Positions 8,944 to 20,537 of a DNA stretch of 64,000 nucleotides are shown one piece after another. Position numbers and translations under genes: made by a program. The notes below the pieces were generated by a model. The model was given only the letters and a program-made list of their open reading frames with translations. It had not been told where the DNA came from and searched no databases. The stretch comes from Cafeteria roenbergensis (lineage: Eukaryota > Sar > Bigyra > Bicosoecida > Cafeteriaceae), in NCBI GenBank assembly GCA_008330645.1, contig VLTN01000054.1, positions 1-64,000 of the forward strand. The letters are read 5' to 3'. Position 1 is the stretch's first letter; every line of letters begins with the position of its first letter.

Positions 8944-11900
8944 CTACCGTGTACCCCGCGCAGCGCCCCGCTTGGGCGCTCCGAAGGCAGGGGCCGCGCG
9001 CCGCGGCTGGCCCGCACGCCCCAGCGGCTGCCCGCGCCGCTGTTCGGGCTCCGAAGGCTGTCCTGACACGACCGTGCCGTCGGGGGCGAGGCTGTCGTTG
9101 CCTGACAGGTACGTGATCTTCGACCGCCCAAGATACCCGCCACCGCCGCCGGTGGCTCCACTGCCAGAGCCCGCTGGATCGGCGGAAGACGCCGGCTGCG
9201 ACCGCTGGCCCGCTCCCAGCTCCTGTCGCAGCGCGACTGACGTGGCAGCGGCAATGGAGCGAGCGCCCGCCGACGGCGCTGCCCACGCAGCTCTGCCGGG
9301 CGGAGGCGCGCCGTGGCCGCCCCACGCCGCGCCACCGCGAGCGGGCGAGGGGGCGCGAGGCAGCGCCGCTGCGGAGAAGCTCCCCCCATGAGAGGCGTAC
9401 GAGCGGGACGTGTCTGCGGCCCCATCGCGGTGGCCGGCCCCGTGGTGACCAGCAGAGGAGCCGTATCCGTCGCTGGCTGCGGTGCTGGGCGGGACGGGGT
9501 CGCGTCGGTGCCCGGCCGACGAGAGGGCCTGCTGCGCCGCCCATGCTGTCGCCGCGCCCAGGCGAGAGTCCGACCTCAGCGGGCTGCCTGCTCTGCCGCC
9601 CACAGCCCTCGCGCCGTACGCATAGCTCGCCGGCGCGTTGAGCAAGGCGGCCACCTCCGAGTCGTGGTCGGACGGCGACGTCCTGGACGGCGTGGCGAGC
9701 GCGGCCGACGCCGCCGGCCGAGGTGCGTACCGCCTCCCGTACGTCTCGCTGAACGACCTGTCAGGGCTGCCGACGTCGGCCGCCCCCGGTGGGGCAGCGT
9801 AGCCCGCCCCGCGCTCCTGCTGGTACCGGTCTTCCCTGGCAGCAGGCGACGCCGCCGAACCCTGCCAGTAGGGCACCGCGCTCTGGGTCGCGACACCTGC
9901 TGCTTCTCCCGTGCCGGCCCTGCCGCCGTCGCGCTGCCAGCTTGAACTGCTGGGGTCATTGCCGTCACGGTTCGCCTGAGACATGAGCGCTGCGTAGCGC
10001 GAGGCGGGAGCTCCTCCGGCGACGCTGGACTGCAAGCTGGCCGACGTCACGCCGCCTCCGCCTCCGCCTCCGCCTCCGCCTCCGTACTTGGCACGCAGCT
10101 CTGCCAGGCGGGCAGCCCTGCGAGACACGTCGGCTCGCTCGTGCCGGAGTTGCTCCGACAGACGCGAGGATCCGGCCGCCGACGCGGTGACAGGCGGCCG
10201 CCCCTGCTCCGGCGAGTGTCGCACGCCCTGCCCCACGGAGGAGGGAGCTGCAGCAGCGCCGGCGTGACCGGCGTGGGCCTGGGGGGCACCCCAGGAACTG
10301 GCAGCTGCGGGCCCCGTGTCGGGCCTTGAGGCCGGTGCTCCGTACAGCAGGGAGCCAGGGGCGGCTGCGGCGGTGGAGGCGGGCCACGAGGGGCGGCTAT
10401 GGGGCTGGGGCGAGGACGCGGGCTCGATTGCGCCGGGGCGCGAGGCAGCGCTGGGGACGGGGCTGTGGGCTCTGGAGCGCGACTGGAGCGGGGACGGCTT
10501 CCTCGAGGGGGTGTCCGGTGCGCCGGGGGGCAGGGACGAGGCGGCCGAGGGAGGGCGGAGGGGGGGCCGAGACTGGGGGTCCAGGCCGCCTCGATGGCCA
10601 GCCTGCTGCGGCGCTCGGTCACGGAGGCCGGCGGGGGGGCGCCCGAAGCCGCCCGAGTCGCGGCTGCCAACGCTGGCTCGCGAGGAAGCGGAGGAGTGGT
10701 GCTGGTGGGCCGGAGGCTTGGCCGGCGAGGCCAGAGGGGACGGCGGCCGGGCAAGCGCGTCGGCTGACGCCCGCGAGTGAGAGACGTCAACGCTGAGAGA
10801 CGCGGGCGCCCCCGGGTTAAGCCAGGCAGTGACGTCGGCGGCAGAGGGGCTGTCGGGCCCGCTGCCCGCCCGCACTGCGTGGCTGGAGGAGCGCGCGGGG
10901 GTGTGCTGCCCGGCCGGCGCGGGCACGGCACGACCCGGCACGTCGGACGCGCCAGCGCGGGCGGGGCCGCCAGGGGCGTGCGATAGCCCTGCCTGGCCGA
11001 TCCCGCTGCCCGGCACGGCAGCGCCGGAGCTCGGGCCGGGTGCCGGCGGCTCGGGCTGGGGGGGCGGCTGGCCGGACTCCAGGGCCTTGAGCCGCTGCAT
11101 AAAGGTCTTGAACCGGTCCTCGGCAGCGTCGAACTCTGACAGAAAGTCTGCGGTGGAGTCTGCCAGGCGGCGGGGCGGAGGCGACAGCGGCGCCTCGTCG
11201 TCCTCGTCGTCCTCATCGTCCTCGTCGCGGTCTGCGGCCGCGGCGTCGTCCTCCTCGGCGGCTCTGACAGCAGCCGATGCGGCGGCTTGCGCGTGCCGGG
11301 GCAGGTGCTCCACAAAAGCGGCAGCGCTCGACGGCATTTGGGCATGCTGCGGCCGGCTGGGCCGATGCCCCTCGTCGCCACGCTCCGCGACAAGCGCGCT
11401 GCGCCTGTCCGGCCGTGTCTGCCCGGCGTCGTGCGTCGCCGCGGCTTCGCTTGACGGGAACTGCCGCCCGGTGGCGGCCATGGCGGCTGGATCGGGAGTG
11501 TCGAGAGGTGGCAGCGACCCCCGCGAACGGAGGGGGCCGTCGAACCTGGACGCCGAGCCTCCTGTCTGGCCCGGGGGCGTCGCCGCCGCGCTGGAAGCCA
11601 GCGGCGGAAGGCGGCCGGCTGGGGAGGCTCCCAGGCGGCGGCCAGGGCCCCGCCACGCGTCCGCTGCTCCGTCCACAGGCAGTTGGTCCAGCGTGAGGGC
11701 GCGGAACGGCCCGCCGACGGCGCGCCCCGAATCCCGGCCTCGCCCGCCGCCAAGGCTGTCTGCTGCACCGCCGTCCCCGGTACGCGCTCCCCGCCCCCGC
11801 CCGTTGCCGTCGGCATCATCGCCCTCTGCGTCGTCGCCGTCCATTCCAAGGCGGCGGTCGCTATTTGCAGGCGCAAAACCGCCGTCGCCGTCGACGTCGC

Positions 11901-14900
11901 CGTCTTCACCGTCATCGCCGTCACCCGCGGCAGCAGCAGGGCTGTCGCCATCGCCGTCGTTGTCTGAGCCCCTGGCCGGCAAGCCACCGCCTCTCGCCTT
12001 GCTGCGGGAACTAGAGCCCGCCTTCCCGCCCTTGGGCTTGCTCCCGGCGTCCTTGCCTCCTGCCTTGCTCCCGCCCCGGCCCTTCACGGAGCGCTGCCGC
12101 TTCACTGCCGCGCGGCGCCGCGACCCGGAGCGACCCCCTGCCGCAGTCCCGCGGCTCGACGACCCGGTCACCGACGCGTCAGCGGACGAGGACCCCGCTC
12201 TTCCCACCGTGCTTTGCGCTGCCGAGCCGCGAAACCGGCCTGAAACCGCCGCTCCGGGGTCAGCGGTGAGAACTGGCGCCACCGCAGCACCCCGGGCCAC
12301 CACCACCACAGTGGGTGGCTTCCAGCCGACGGGAGGGGCACCCGACTTGCCAAAGGGCCCGTCGAAAGTGCCCCCGTACACGGCGATGAAGGCCTTGAGA
12401 GCCCGCTTCAGCCGCGCCACCTCCCGGCGGGAGCGGGCTAGCCGCTCCCTGTCGTCGACCACCTCGTTGACTCGGACCCGCACCAGCACCCGCCTTGCCC
12501 TGTCGGCAAAGTGAAGCGTGGACAAGCTCTCCTCCGCGGCGGCGGCGCTGGGGCCCACGGTTGCCACGACCACCGTGCGGCAGTTGCCCCCGAGGCTGTC
12601 CTGCAGAAGGCGCGTCAGCGGCGAGTCGCGGTAGGGAACGTGCACGGGAGGCAGCCGCGGCGGGGGGCTTCCGGCGACGTCTGCCCGTCGGATTGTCTCG
12701 TCGCGCTGGCGCTTCCGCACCAGGGCGGAAATGCAATTGCCCAGCGCCGAGAGCGAGGTGTTGATTGCGGTCAGCTCCCGCTGCCGCCCCGCAGTCATCC
12801 GCGTTGCGCCGGGCCGCGTGTCCCACTTTTCGGATCCAGCCAGATCGACCAGCGACAGCACGGCTCGCCGAACCACAGCCTTGCTCGAGGACCCCGCGGC
12901 TCGCAGCGCCGTCTCCGCCGCAGCCGCAGCTTGGGCTAGCCTCTCCGCAGCCTCCACCGCGCCGTCGCCGTCGCCAACCTCTGCCACGGCGGCCTCTGCG
13001 GCGCGCGCTCTGGCCACTGCCATGGCCTGCCGCGCTGGCCGCAGCTCCAGGGTCACGGCCAGTCTCAGCACCGCGTGCGACCGCGACGAGGCTTCGTTGT
13101 GCTCCGTCGCCCGTCTGGCGCGGTTTCGCGTTCCTGTCGCCAGGAGGTCCAGGACGTCAGCGAGGGACGCGACTCGGTACTCGGACAGGCCGGCCACGTA
13201 GACGCCACGTGCGGCGCCCTCGCCCCCGGTTATGTCCTCAGCGGCGTTCCCCCCCCCGCTTCCACCGCTGTCCGTGCCCTCTCGCAGGTGAAGCGGCCTC
13301 GACCGCGCCGGGTCGGCAAGCAGGTCGAACACGCGACCGTTGTACACCTGAAGGTAGGAACACATCACCACGGCATCGCTCACAAACAGCTTCCCGCCCC
13401 TCCCGTGACGGGGCTTGCGGGGACTCGCCCCCGACTTGTCAGCGAGCCCTGCGGTTGCTGCTGCTGCAGACGATGGTGCTGCTTCTGTTGGCCCGCTGTC
13501 TGTGCCCCCAGCTGTGTCGCAAGGTCCGCTCTCGGCTACAGCAGCACCCCTCACCTCTGCAGCTTCCTGGGGCGAGGACACTGCCCTTGCCGAGACTCCG
13601 CCCGCAGCCTCGCTGTCGACCCTGCCCTTGATCGCGTCGTCACCACCTGTCGCGTTGCCGTCGTGCTCACTGCGGCCAGCACTTGTGGCTGCCGCCTTGT
13701 CGCCGCTGCCGGCCGTCGCAACGTCGCCTGTCGGTGTCGTGGCCCCCGCACCAGCTCTGCCGTCGCCGCTGTCCCCGTCTGCACAGCCAGCTGGAGCGCC
13801 CACGGCCGGCTCCCCGTCTGCGCTGGCGGCTGGCCCTGCGTCCGCCCCTTCCCGCCGGGTGCCCTCCCCCTGCCCTGCCGCAGCGTGGCCCTGGTCGCTG
13901 CCAGCCCCTGCCCGGGCAGCGGCAGCCGGCGAACTGCAAAGACTGCCCTCTGCTGCCCTCTCCTCCGCTTGAGTGGCAGGCTCCGCCTCTGTCTCCGGCG
14001 CACCGGCGTCCGCCTGCCTCGCCGGGGCATCAGGCACCGGCGCGCCCTGGGCCTCGAACTCGCCTTCCTCATTCTCTCCGGCCCCCTCCGCCTCGTCCTT
14101 CTCCTCCGCCTCGTCCTTCTCCTCCGCCTCGTCCTTCGCCTCCGCCTCGTCCTTCTCCTCCGCCTCGTCCTTCTCCTCCGCCTCGTCCTTCTCCTCCGCC
14201 TCGTCCTTCTCCTCCGCCTCGTCCTTCTCCTCCGCCTCGTCCTTCTCCTCCGCCTCGTCCTTCTCCTCCGCCTCGTCCTTCTCCTCCGCCTCGTCCTTCT
14301 CCTCCGCCTCGTCCTTCTCCTCCGCCTCTGGCGTGTCCCAGTCGGCCCGCTGCCCATCGATTCCCGAAAACACCGCCTCCACCGCCCTCGGAAGCACCCC
14401 CCACTGATGCCGCGCCGTCATTGCCCCGGCCACGGCGTCTCTCGACAGCACGTCCTCCATGCCCGCGCCAAGCATCGTGTGAGTCTTGCCCGTGCCTGTC
14501 TGACCATAGGCAAACACAGTGGCGTTTACGCCCTTGCACACCTGGTCGATGGCACCGGCCACCTCGGCGAAGACAGCCTCTTGCGTTGCGTCCGGACCCA
14601 TTGCAGCGTCGTACCGGCACGAGAGAGAGCGGGAATCGTCCTGCCGCCCCGGCTGGGACCCTCCTCCCAACCGATCAGAGCCGCTCGCCCTGCTGCTCGC
14701 ATCCAGTGTCACTGTGGCGGTCGCGGAGTCGACTTGCACGGCCTGCAAGGGCGACCAGCACATGTCCCAAAGCAAGAAATGCAGGCTGGGGGCGAGTCAG
14801 AGGCCTCCCTTGACCAGATCACTGTCGTGGCGTGCATCGCGCAACACAGACGGAGCGGCTGAGCCACCCGTGCGAACCCGCTACTCCTCGCTGTGGCGCG

Positions 14901-15147
14901 GCGAGACCGCAGCCAGGCTTCGACCGAGCCGGTTGCGGCCTCACCGCCCGCCTGTCCCGAGCCCAGCAGCGCTGCCGGGGCCCTACCGCTCCGCACAGCC
15001 CAAACCTGAAATGGAAGCTCGGCTGCTCACCTGCGGCTTGCCCAGCTCCTCATCGGTGGGCGGGCGCACTCGCACGACAACGCGCAGCGCTTCCCGAGTC
15101 GGTGATGCGTGGGCTGACGACCTCGACGGCGTCCCAGGGGCCGCCAT
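8944..15147 (-). CDS. kinesin-like motor protein with a large insert in the motor domain
   Basis: Microtubule motor ATPase of about 1970 residues. Exon 1 is 15147-15031 (M-A-A-P-G-T..., strand LRVVVRVRPP). Exon 2 starts at 14742 after a TTGCAG acceptor and runs to 8944. Motor motifs appear in order: P-loop AYGQTGTGKTHTM (about 118-129), GVLPRAVEAVF (about 154-164), SYLQVYNGRVFDLL, switch I NEASSRSH, switch II LVDLAGSE, and PYRDSPLTRLLQDSLGGN. Between the GVLPR helix and the SYLQVYN strand, where kinesins normally have a short loop (L6), there are about 315 extra residues, beginning with a hexapeptide repeat (EAEEKD). All nucleotide-binding motifs are intact. After the motor come Ser/Pro/Ala/Gly-rich disorder, a poly-Asp/Glu patch, one short helix (RFKTFMQRLKALES) and a poly-Gly run. 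The subfamily and direction of travel cannot be assigned. Confidence 0.92.
14091..14330 (-). repeat. 18-bp minisatellite coding for EAEEKD repeats in the kinesin motor
   Basis: About thirteen 18-bp units, in frame and almost perfect, encode a hexapeptide of Glu, Ala, Lys and Asp inside the kinesin coding sequence. One unit has Ala for Glu (EAEAKD). The near-identity of the copies suggests recent expansion or conversion. Confidence 0.9.
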
Positions 15148-15958
15148 ATCTGCCCCTGCTGCGATCCAGCCGTGCCCCTACCCCAGCTGGTGGAGGCAGC
15201 CGCTGGATCGGGGCGTGCGGGCAGGCGCAAGCGCAAGCGGCAGCAACGGCCGACAGCAAAAGCCCAGCAGAGCTTGCTGGTTCCGAGCACTCTCCACTCT
15301 CGCCGCTGTGAGAGCGCCGGCAGTGGCGCTACAGCTGTGGCAAGCGCCCCAGACGGGCACAAGTGCCGCCTCTCGCACTCTGCGAGGAGCGGCCGGGCGC
15401 TGCGGCAGTAGCCTCCCACACAGCCCCAACGCTGCGCGCGGGTCGCAGCGCATGAGCTGTCGTGCACCCCTGCCGCGCCGGCTGCAGCCGGCCAGCGCAG
15501 GTGCAGTCGACGCAGCCACCCCAAGGAGATAAAGGCCGACCCAGTGCGCTGCCTACGTGCGCCCCGAGGGTGTGGCCCGCCCACTGGCAGCCCAGTCGCG
15601 CTCGCGCGGCCACCGTGGTCGCAGGCAGCCCCGTTCCGATGACTCTCAGCTCCGACCGACGCTCGCAGCCTGCGCACCACAGCAAACAGATCGAGGATGC
15701 GGACGGGGCGAGTAGGGGTCGCGCCCTACGAGGGCAAGATGCCTCTGGCCGAGCGCCGGGGGCAGCAGGACTCGTCTCGCAACCACAGTGCGATCGACGC
15801 CAAGTGGCGTGCTTGCCTCTGCCGAGCCAACCACACTCCTGTCGGGCCAAAGCCGCAAGCACTGCGGCCGCCCCCGGCCCCGCCAGAGGCGAACTGGGGG
15901 TACCCGAGGGGCCTCGCGTTGCCGCTTGCAGCGTCGAGCCGGGGGTTGGCACCTCAGG
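15148..15958. promoter_or_regulatory. divergent intergenic region, kinesin and RING protein
   Basis: An 811-bp gap between divergent starts. A TATA-like string (gataaagg) occurs near 15528-15535, too isolated to assign. No gene was found. Confidence 0.3.
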
Positions 15959-18154
15959 ATGGCCGTCCGGTGCGGCTTCTGCCGCGAGACGCTAGCCCTC
16001 GCCGAGACGCTCTCGTACTACCGAGCGGACTGCGGGCACGTCGCGTGCCGGGGGTGCACGGCCACACTCCGCCGTCGCCGACTGGCCAAGACAGCCTGCC
16101 CCATTTGCTCCGCGGGGGACTTTTTCGGCGCCGAGACGCTCGCGCCGCCCCGCGACCTCGGGCCGACCACCATGGGCCGCTCCGAGCGGATGCCGCCCGA
16201 CAGTGGAAGCATAGGGCTTGCCTCGCTGCTGGGAGGGATGCGGCTCGAGCAGGGGATTGCCTCTGGCGACCAGAGGAGGATGGTTGGGGTTGACTCCGGC
16301 GTTTCCGAGTCACAGCGTGGCGCTTTGCACGGCGGTCCAGCCCTCTCCGAGGTCACGAGCCTCGAGAAGCCGCCCGCAATCGCGCCACCCTCCCTGGACT
16401 CCCGGGTCCGCGCGGGCGATGTCGTGGCGGGCTGGCTTGGGAAGAGCGCGTCAGATGGCGGGTCAGGCAGTTCGGGACGCGACGGAATGCGCACGCGCGT
16501 GAGCTCGCTGGCCTCCGCCGGCGCAAATTTGCTTGGGGGCAACGCGCAGGACCCCTGCTTGCATGGGGCTGGGGCACCCGCGGCGGCGCTCGGAGCTCAC
16601 AGCCAGCCAGACCCGGACGGCTTGGGCCCAGTGTTCGCGGCGCGTGCCACGAGCGCCGGGGACGCGGTCGGGAGCCCGGGGCCGAGCCAGCTCCCACACC
16701 GGGCGCTGCGCGCTTGGGAAAGCCCGACAACGTGCGGGAGGCGACTGGAGCGGGACCGCTCGACCGGAGCCCTCTCCGCCCAGGCCAGGACGTCGCATCG
16801 AGGCGTGGCGGACGCGTTGAATGTTTTTCTCCCCAGGTCGCCAACAAACGGCGGCTTGTCGGGCTCCCGATCGGGCAGCCAGGCCAGCACTGTTAACGTC
16901 CCGCTGGCGGCTGGTGTCGCGTCCGGCACCGCTAGAGGGGCGCTGGACTCAGGAGGGCGCCCGTTCCCGAACGACGGCAACCGGATGTCGACGGCGGCTT
17001 CGTCCCCCAGCGCCTCGGCGTGCGTGTCCTCCTCCCCGGCATCCGGCACAGTGCATCGCCGTGCGTCCGTGGCTGGGGATGCCTCGGGGCGACGAAGCTC
17101 GGGCGAGCTCCGCGTCGGGCTTCAACCTCTGGTCGCGCCGGCGAGCCACTGCCGCAGAGGGCCGGACAGCTCGCGCCGGGGTGATGCCGCAGCCGCCACG
17201 CCAGGCGAGCGCTCCCCGGCGTTTGCCGCAGCTCTCGCTGCCGCCGAGCCCGCCCCGCTTGGGTCTGGACGCGCCGCAGCCAGGAGGCCCGCTGCTCGGC
17301 ACACGGCGCCCATGCAGTCCACGCCCTCGCCCCGCGCCCCGCCCCTGCTCGACCTGCCCTCATCGGCCCTGAAGCCGCCGTCGCAAAGGAGCTCGCGGCC
17401 TGAGTGGCACGCCCTCCACGCGGGTACCGCGCTTGCGCCTGGGGGGGCCGCCCTGGCCCCGCGCGGCAACAGCCGCTCGTCGGCAAGTGCCCACCCCGCG
17501 ATGGGACACGTCCCAGCCTGCGCGACTGCGGGCGAAGCGCCCGCCCACTCCCCCGGAGACCCCCCGTCGGCCTTGTCCGCACACGACCCCGCCTCCCAGG
17601 CCGGGAGCGTGGCCTCCTCGCTCCCGCACGGCAGCCCGCTCCCCCTCGCCTGGGACGCTGAGCTCGACACCATCGAGGAAGCAGCCCCGCCCGGCCCCGC
17701 GAGGCCCCTGGGCGCAGCGGGCTCCTCCGGCTCCCTCGCCCGCCGCAGACCGCTCCCCAGCGTGCCGGCTCTCAACCTCGCTCCCATCGCGCGAGAGCGC
17801 GACGTGCTCTCGCGAAACCGCGCGGGCATCATTTCCGTCCTGAGCGAGTCGGGGCTCGCCCTTCCCACGGGAGGAGATGCCCTGGTCATGGGAAACCTGC
17901 CCCCGTTGCTGGAGAAGGGCCGCTCGGGCCCAGCCTCGTCGCCGCGCCTCCGCTTCCGGGCTGGCGCCGGCGCGTCGTCCATTCCGTGCGACATGTCCCT
18001 CGGGGGTGGACAGGGCCGCGGCTGGGCGCGCGAGGGCTCGGCGGGCGGGGCCCTGTCGTACGTCGCTGCCATGTCTTCCCCACGAAGCTCCGTTGCGTCC
18101 GGCTACGGCGGGGACGCGATGCAGATGGGAGTGGGGCTACAGGGCTTGCTCTAG
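15959..18154 (+). CDS. RING-finger protein with a long disordered tail
   Basis: A single-exon frame of 731 residues opening with a C3HC4 RING at residues about 4-52: CGFC, then DCGHVACRGC, then CPIC. The spacing fits C-x2-C, C-x-H-x2-C-x2-C, C-x2-C, which normally binds two zinc ions and recruits an E2 ubiquitin-conjugating enzyme. The ATG at 15959 places the RING at the extreme N terminus; the frame is open further upstream without similarity. The remaining 680 or so residues are Ser, Ala, Gly, Pro and Arg, with no folded domain visible. Ubiquitin-ligase activity is inferred from the RING only, and the substrate is unknown. Its promoter region is shared with the kinesin. Confidence 0.75.
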   Translation: MAVRCGFCRETLALAETLSYYRADCGHVACRGCTATLRRRRLAKTACPICSAGDFFGAETLAPPRDLGPTTMGRSERMPPDSGSIGLASLLGGMRLEQGIASGDQRRMVGVDSGVSESQRGALHGGPALSEVTSLEKPPAIAPPSLDSRVRAGDVVAGWLGKSASDGGSGSSGRDGMRTRVSSLASAGANLLGGNAQDPCLHGAGAPAAALGAHSQPDPDGLGPVFAARATSAGDAVGSPGPSQLPHRALRAWESPTTCGRRLERDRSTGALSAQARTSHRGVADALNVFLPRSPTNGGLSGSRSGSQASTVNVPLAAGVASGTARGALDSGGRPFPNDGNRMSTAASSPSASACVSSSPASGTVHRRASVAGDASGRRSSGELRVGLQPLVAPASHCRRGPDSSRRGDAAAATPGERSPAFAAALAAAEPAPLGSGRAAARRPAARHTAPMQSTPSPRAPPLLDLPSSALKPPSQRSSRPEWHALHAGTALAPGGAALAPRGNSRSSASAHPAMGHVPACATAGEAPAHSPGDPPSALSAHDPASQAGSVASSLPHGSPLPLAWDAELDTIEEAAPPGPARPLGAAGSSGSLARRRPLPSVPALNLAPIARERDVLSRNRAGIISVLSESGLALPTGGDALVMGNLPPLLEKGRSGPASSPRLRFRAGAGASSIPCDMSLGGGQGRGWAREGSAGGALSYVAAMSSPRSSVASGYGGDAMQMGVGLQGLL

Positions 18155-18589
18155 ACTGCAGCGGGAAGGGATCCCAGCCGTCGCCGATTTTGTTCGCGTG
18201 CCTGCCACCGCATTGCTGGGCAGCACGCTTCGTGTGGCTTTTGTTTTTCGGCAGCACATGGCTTGTTCGCGCGGAGTGACCGAACCACTGCAACCTGTGT
18301 CTCCCGCCTCCCTCGCCTGCCCCCGGGCAGCTGTTTCGCGTGGCTAATCCGTGCAAGCAGCAGCGAGATGCGGGGCACGAGCGTGGGCCCGACAGCAAGC
18401 GGGCCGGTGACCTCTTCCCGTGGCGCTGTGCGGATCGGCGCAGCGAGGTTCCAGGGGTGCTTTGGTCGGCGTCCCCCTCCGCACACACACCTCAAACAGG
18501 AAGGGCCGCCGCATTGACACGCACGATTTCGGCTCGACGGGGCCACGGGGCCACCGCCCGGTCTCTCTCGGACATGCGCAAGCGCGCGC
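18155..18589. other. convergent gap, RING protein and prefoldin 3
   Basis: A 435-bp stretch between two stop codons with no gene; likely 3' UTRs. Confidence 0.35.
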
Positions 18590-19856
18590 TCATCCGCTCT
18601 TGGCCCGGCGCCTCTCCTGCACGTCGTGGTTGAAGGAGCGGCTGAGGTTCACCTCGGTGGTGATGGCCTGCTCGCGCACAAGGCGCAGGTCCTCGTCGTA
18701 GATGGCCTCCTTGTCCTTCACCTGCTGCAGGCTCTCGGCAAGCATCGCCTCGGCCTCGTCCAGCGGGTACTCGACCAGCACGTTCACGCCCAGCCAGAGG
18801 CAAACCGTCTCCGTGGGCGGGACGTCGGCGCGCGCAAACACGTTGTCGCTGATGTTGAAGGTGGTGTCCAGGGTGGCGTCCTCTGCCTTGGCCTTCTGGA
18901 GGCGGCGCACGGCGGCGAGGGAGCGCTCGATCTCAGGCTGCTTGGCCTGCATGCGCTGCCGGTTCGAAAGCATGGCAGATTCCATCATCTTGTACTTGCT
19001 GCACGGCGCACAAGCAGGGGGGTGGGGGGGGGGAGGAGGAGGAGTGGGAGGGGCGGGGGGAGGGGGGTGCCCCCTGCAATGTCGAGCTGCCGGCCAGGGC
19101 AGCGACGGGCCACGCTCGCGCGCCAGCCGCAGGCACTGGCCAGTGGGACAAGTCAGGAGCCAGGACCGATCGACGCATGGCGCTAGCAACGACTGCAGTG
19201 GGCGCCGGCGCGGCTGCAGGACTCCTCACCCGTGCATCGTGGTCAGCGCCTGCAACAGGGTCTCGGTGGTGCAAGACTCCTCCTTCAGGAACGCAACGAT
19301 GTCGTCCTGCGCGGCACGCGCGAGCAAAGCACGACGAACTGGCATAGTGGGCACCGATCCAGCCACACGCCGACCCGGTGTCCCGCGCAGACGCCCAAGC
19401 CGGCGACGTGCGGTAAACGGCAAGGCTCAGGCTTGCGAAAGCGCTCGGTCCCCGGCCACGGCGGAGGCTGGCCGTGGCCGAGGGCGGCGGGGAGCAAACG
19501 GCACCCGCACCCGGCGGCATCGCACGCCTGGGCTCCGGCCCCGGGTGCGGCCGTGCAAAGCCGCGCTGTTGAAATCGTCGGGCTGTCCTCGCTTGCTTCG
19601 CAGCCGGGGCGCTCCCAGTGGCTCAGCTTGCGACCGCCGAGCTTGCGGCGGCCAGCTCATGCACAGGGGCTACAGCGGACCACGCGCTCTGGGCACTCAC
19701 GATGAACTTCATGGTGGGGATGTTGCGCGCGTTGCGCGGGCCGAGCAGGCGGATGGAGTAGCCGGGCACCAGGCCGTCGAAGGACTCGTCCGACGCAGCA
19801 GCCCCAGCCCCCGCGGCGGGCGAGAGAGCAGTCGATGCGGACGCAGCAGACGCCAT
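18590..19856 (-). CDS. VBP1: prefoldin subunit 3 (VBP1-like), three exons
   Basis: Alpha-type subunit of the hexameric prefoldin chaperone that hands unfolded actin and tubulin to CCT in the cytosol. Exons (minus strand) are 19856-19701, 19306-19230 and 18998-18590; GTGAG donors and GCAG acceptors keep phase and give about 213 residues. The order matches VBP1: NIPTMKFI-DDIVAFLKEE (VBP1 GIPEAVFVEDVDSFMK), LLQALTTMHGKYKMME, the first coiled coil, then VPPTETVCLWLGVNVLVEY and the second coiled coil ending TTEVNLSRSFNHDV. The VCLWLGxNVxxEY hairpin is diagnostic. The Ala/Ser-rich first 25 residues are lineage-specific. Divergent from acetyl-CoA synthetase. Confidence 0.92.
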
Positions 19857-20537
19857 CGCTGCAGGCACCAGAGGCAGTGTCCGGACGGAGCGCTCAAGGC
19901 CGCGGGGACAAAGCGCTCAAACGACATTGCCGCTTGAACGGGCTCTGCCAGCCCAGGAGCTGTGTGCCGGCCCAAGCTCGTCAGCCAACGCCCGTTGCGG
20001 AGCAAGTGAATGGGCCAATCGGCCCGTCTGTGCGGCTCATGCAAGTTGCGCGGGCTTGCTCCCCGCGCAGGTCGTGCCGTGCCGCTCCAAGGAGCCTGTC
20101 TCGCGTTTGTGGCGCCCGCCCGTCCCAGGCTCGCAGCAGGATCGGTGCCCGCGGCTGTTCGCAATCCCGCCGGCATGCGCTCGTTTTGTGGCACACGCAC
20201 CGCCAGGTCTCCTGCGGACGGCTCAGCCGCTTGCCTCTGGGCCCGCATCGTGCACCACAGCCCCGCGCTCTGCCAGCGACGGGTTGCACTCCGGCCCTCG
20301 CCGTGCGCCAGTTGGTGTGCGCCCCACCACTGGTGACAACTCGAGCGCAAGCGCCCCACCGCAAGCCCCACTCGGCGCCAGTTGCGTGCCTAGGCAGCCA
20401 GCTGGGCGCGGCCAGCGTCCCCATGCGGGCAGCTGCCAGCCGCGACGCGGCTCGCGGTTCGCTGTGGGCGAGCGATCTGCGCCTCTGCCGTCAACTGAGT
20501 CAGAGCTCGGGAGCACACTGGCACACGCACGCCCAGA
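19857..20537. promoter_or_regulatory. divergent intergenic region, prefoldin 3 and acetyl-CoA synthetase
   Basis: A 681-bp gap between divergent starts, with no gene and no clear motif. Confidence 0.3.

Noticed and set aside
10829-14862. Long plus-strand frames opposite the kinesin, including a Leu/Arg/Leu repeat protein at 14050-14340
   Set aside because: The repeat is simply the antisense reading of the EAEEKD minisatellite; the minus-strand frame carries a complete kinesin motor.
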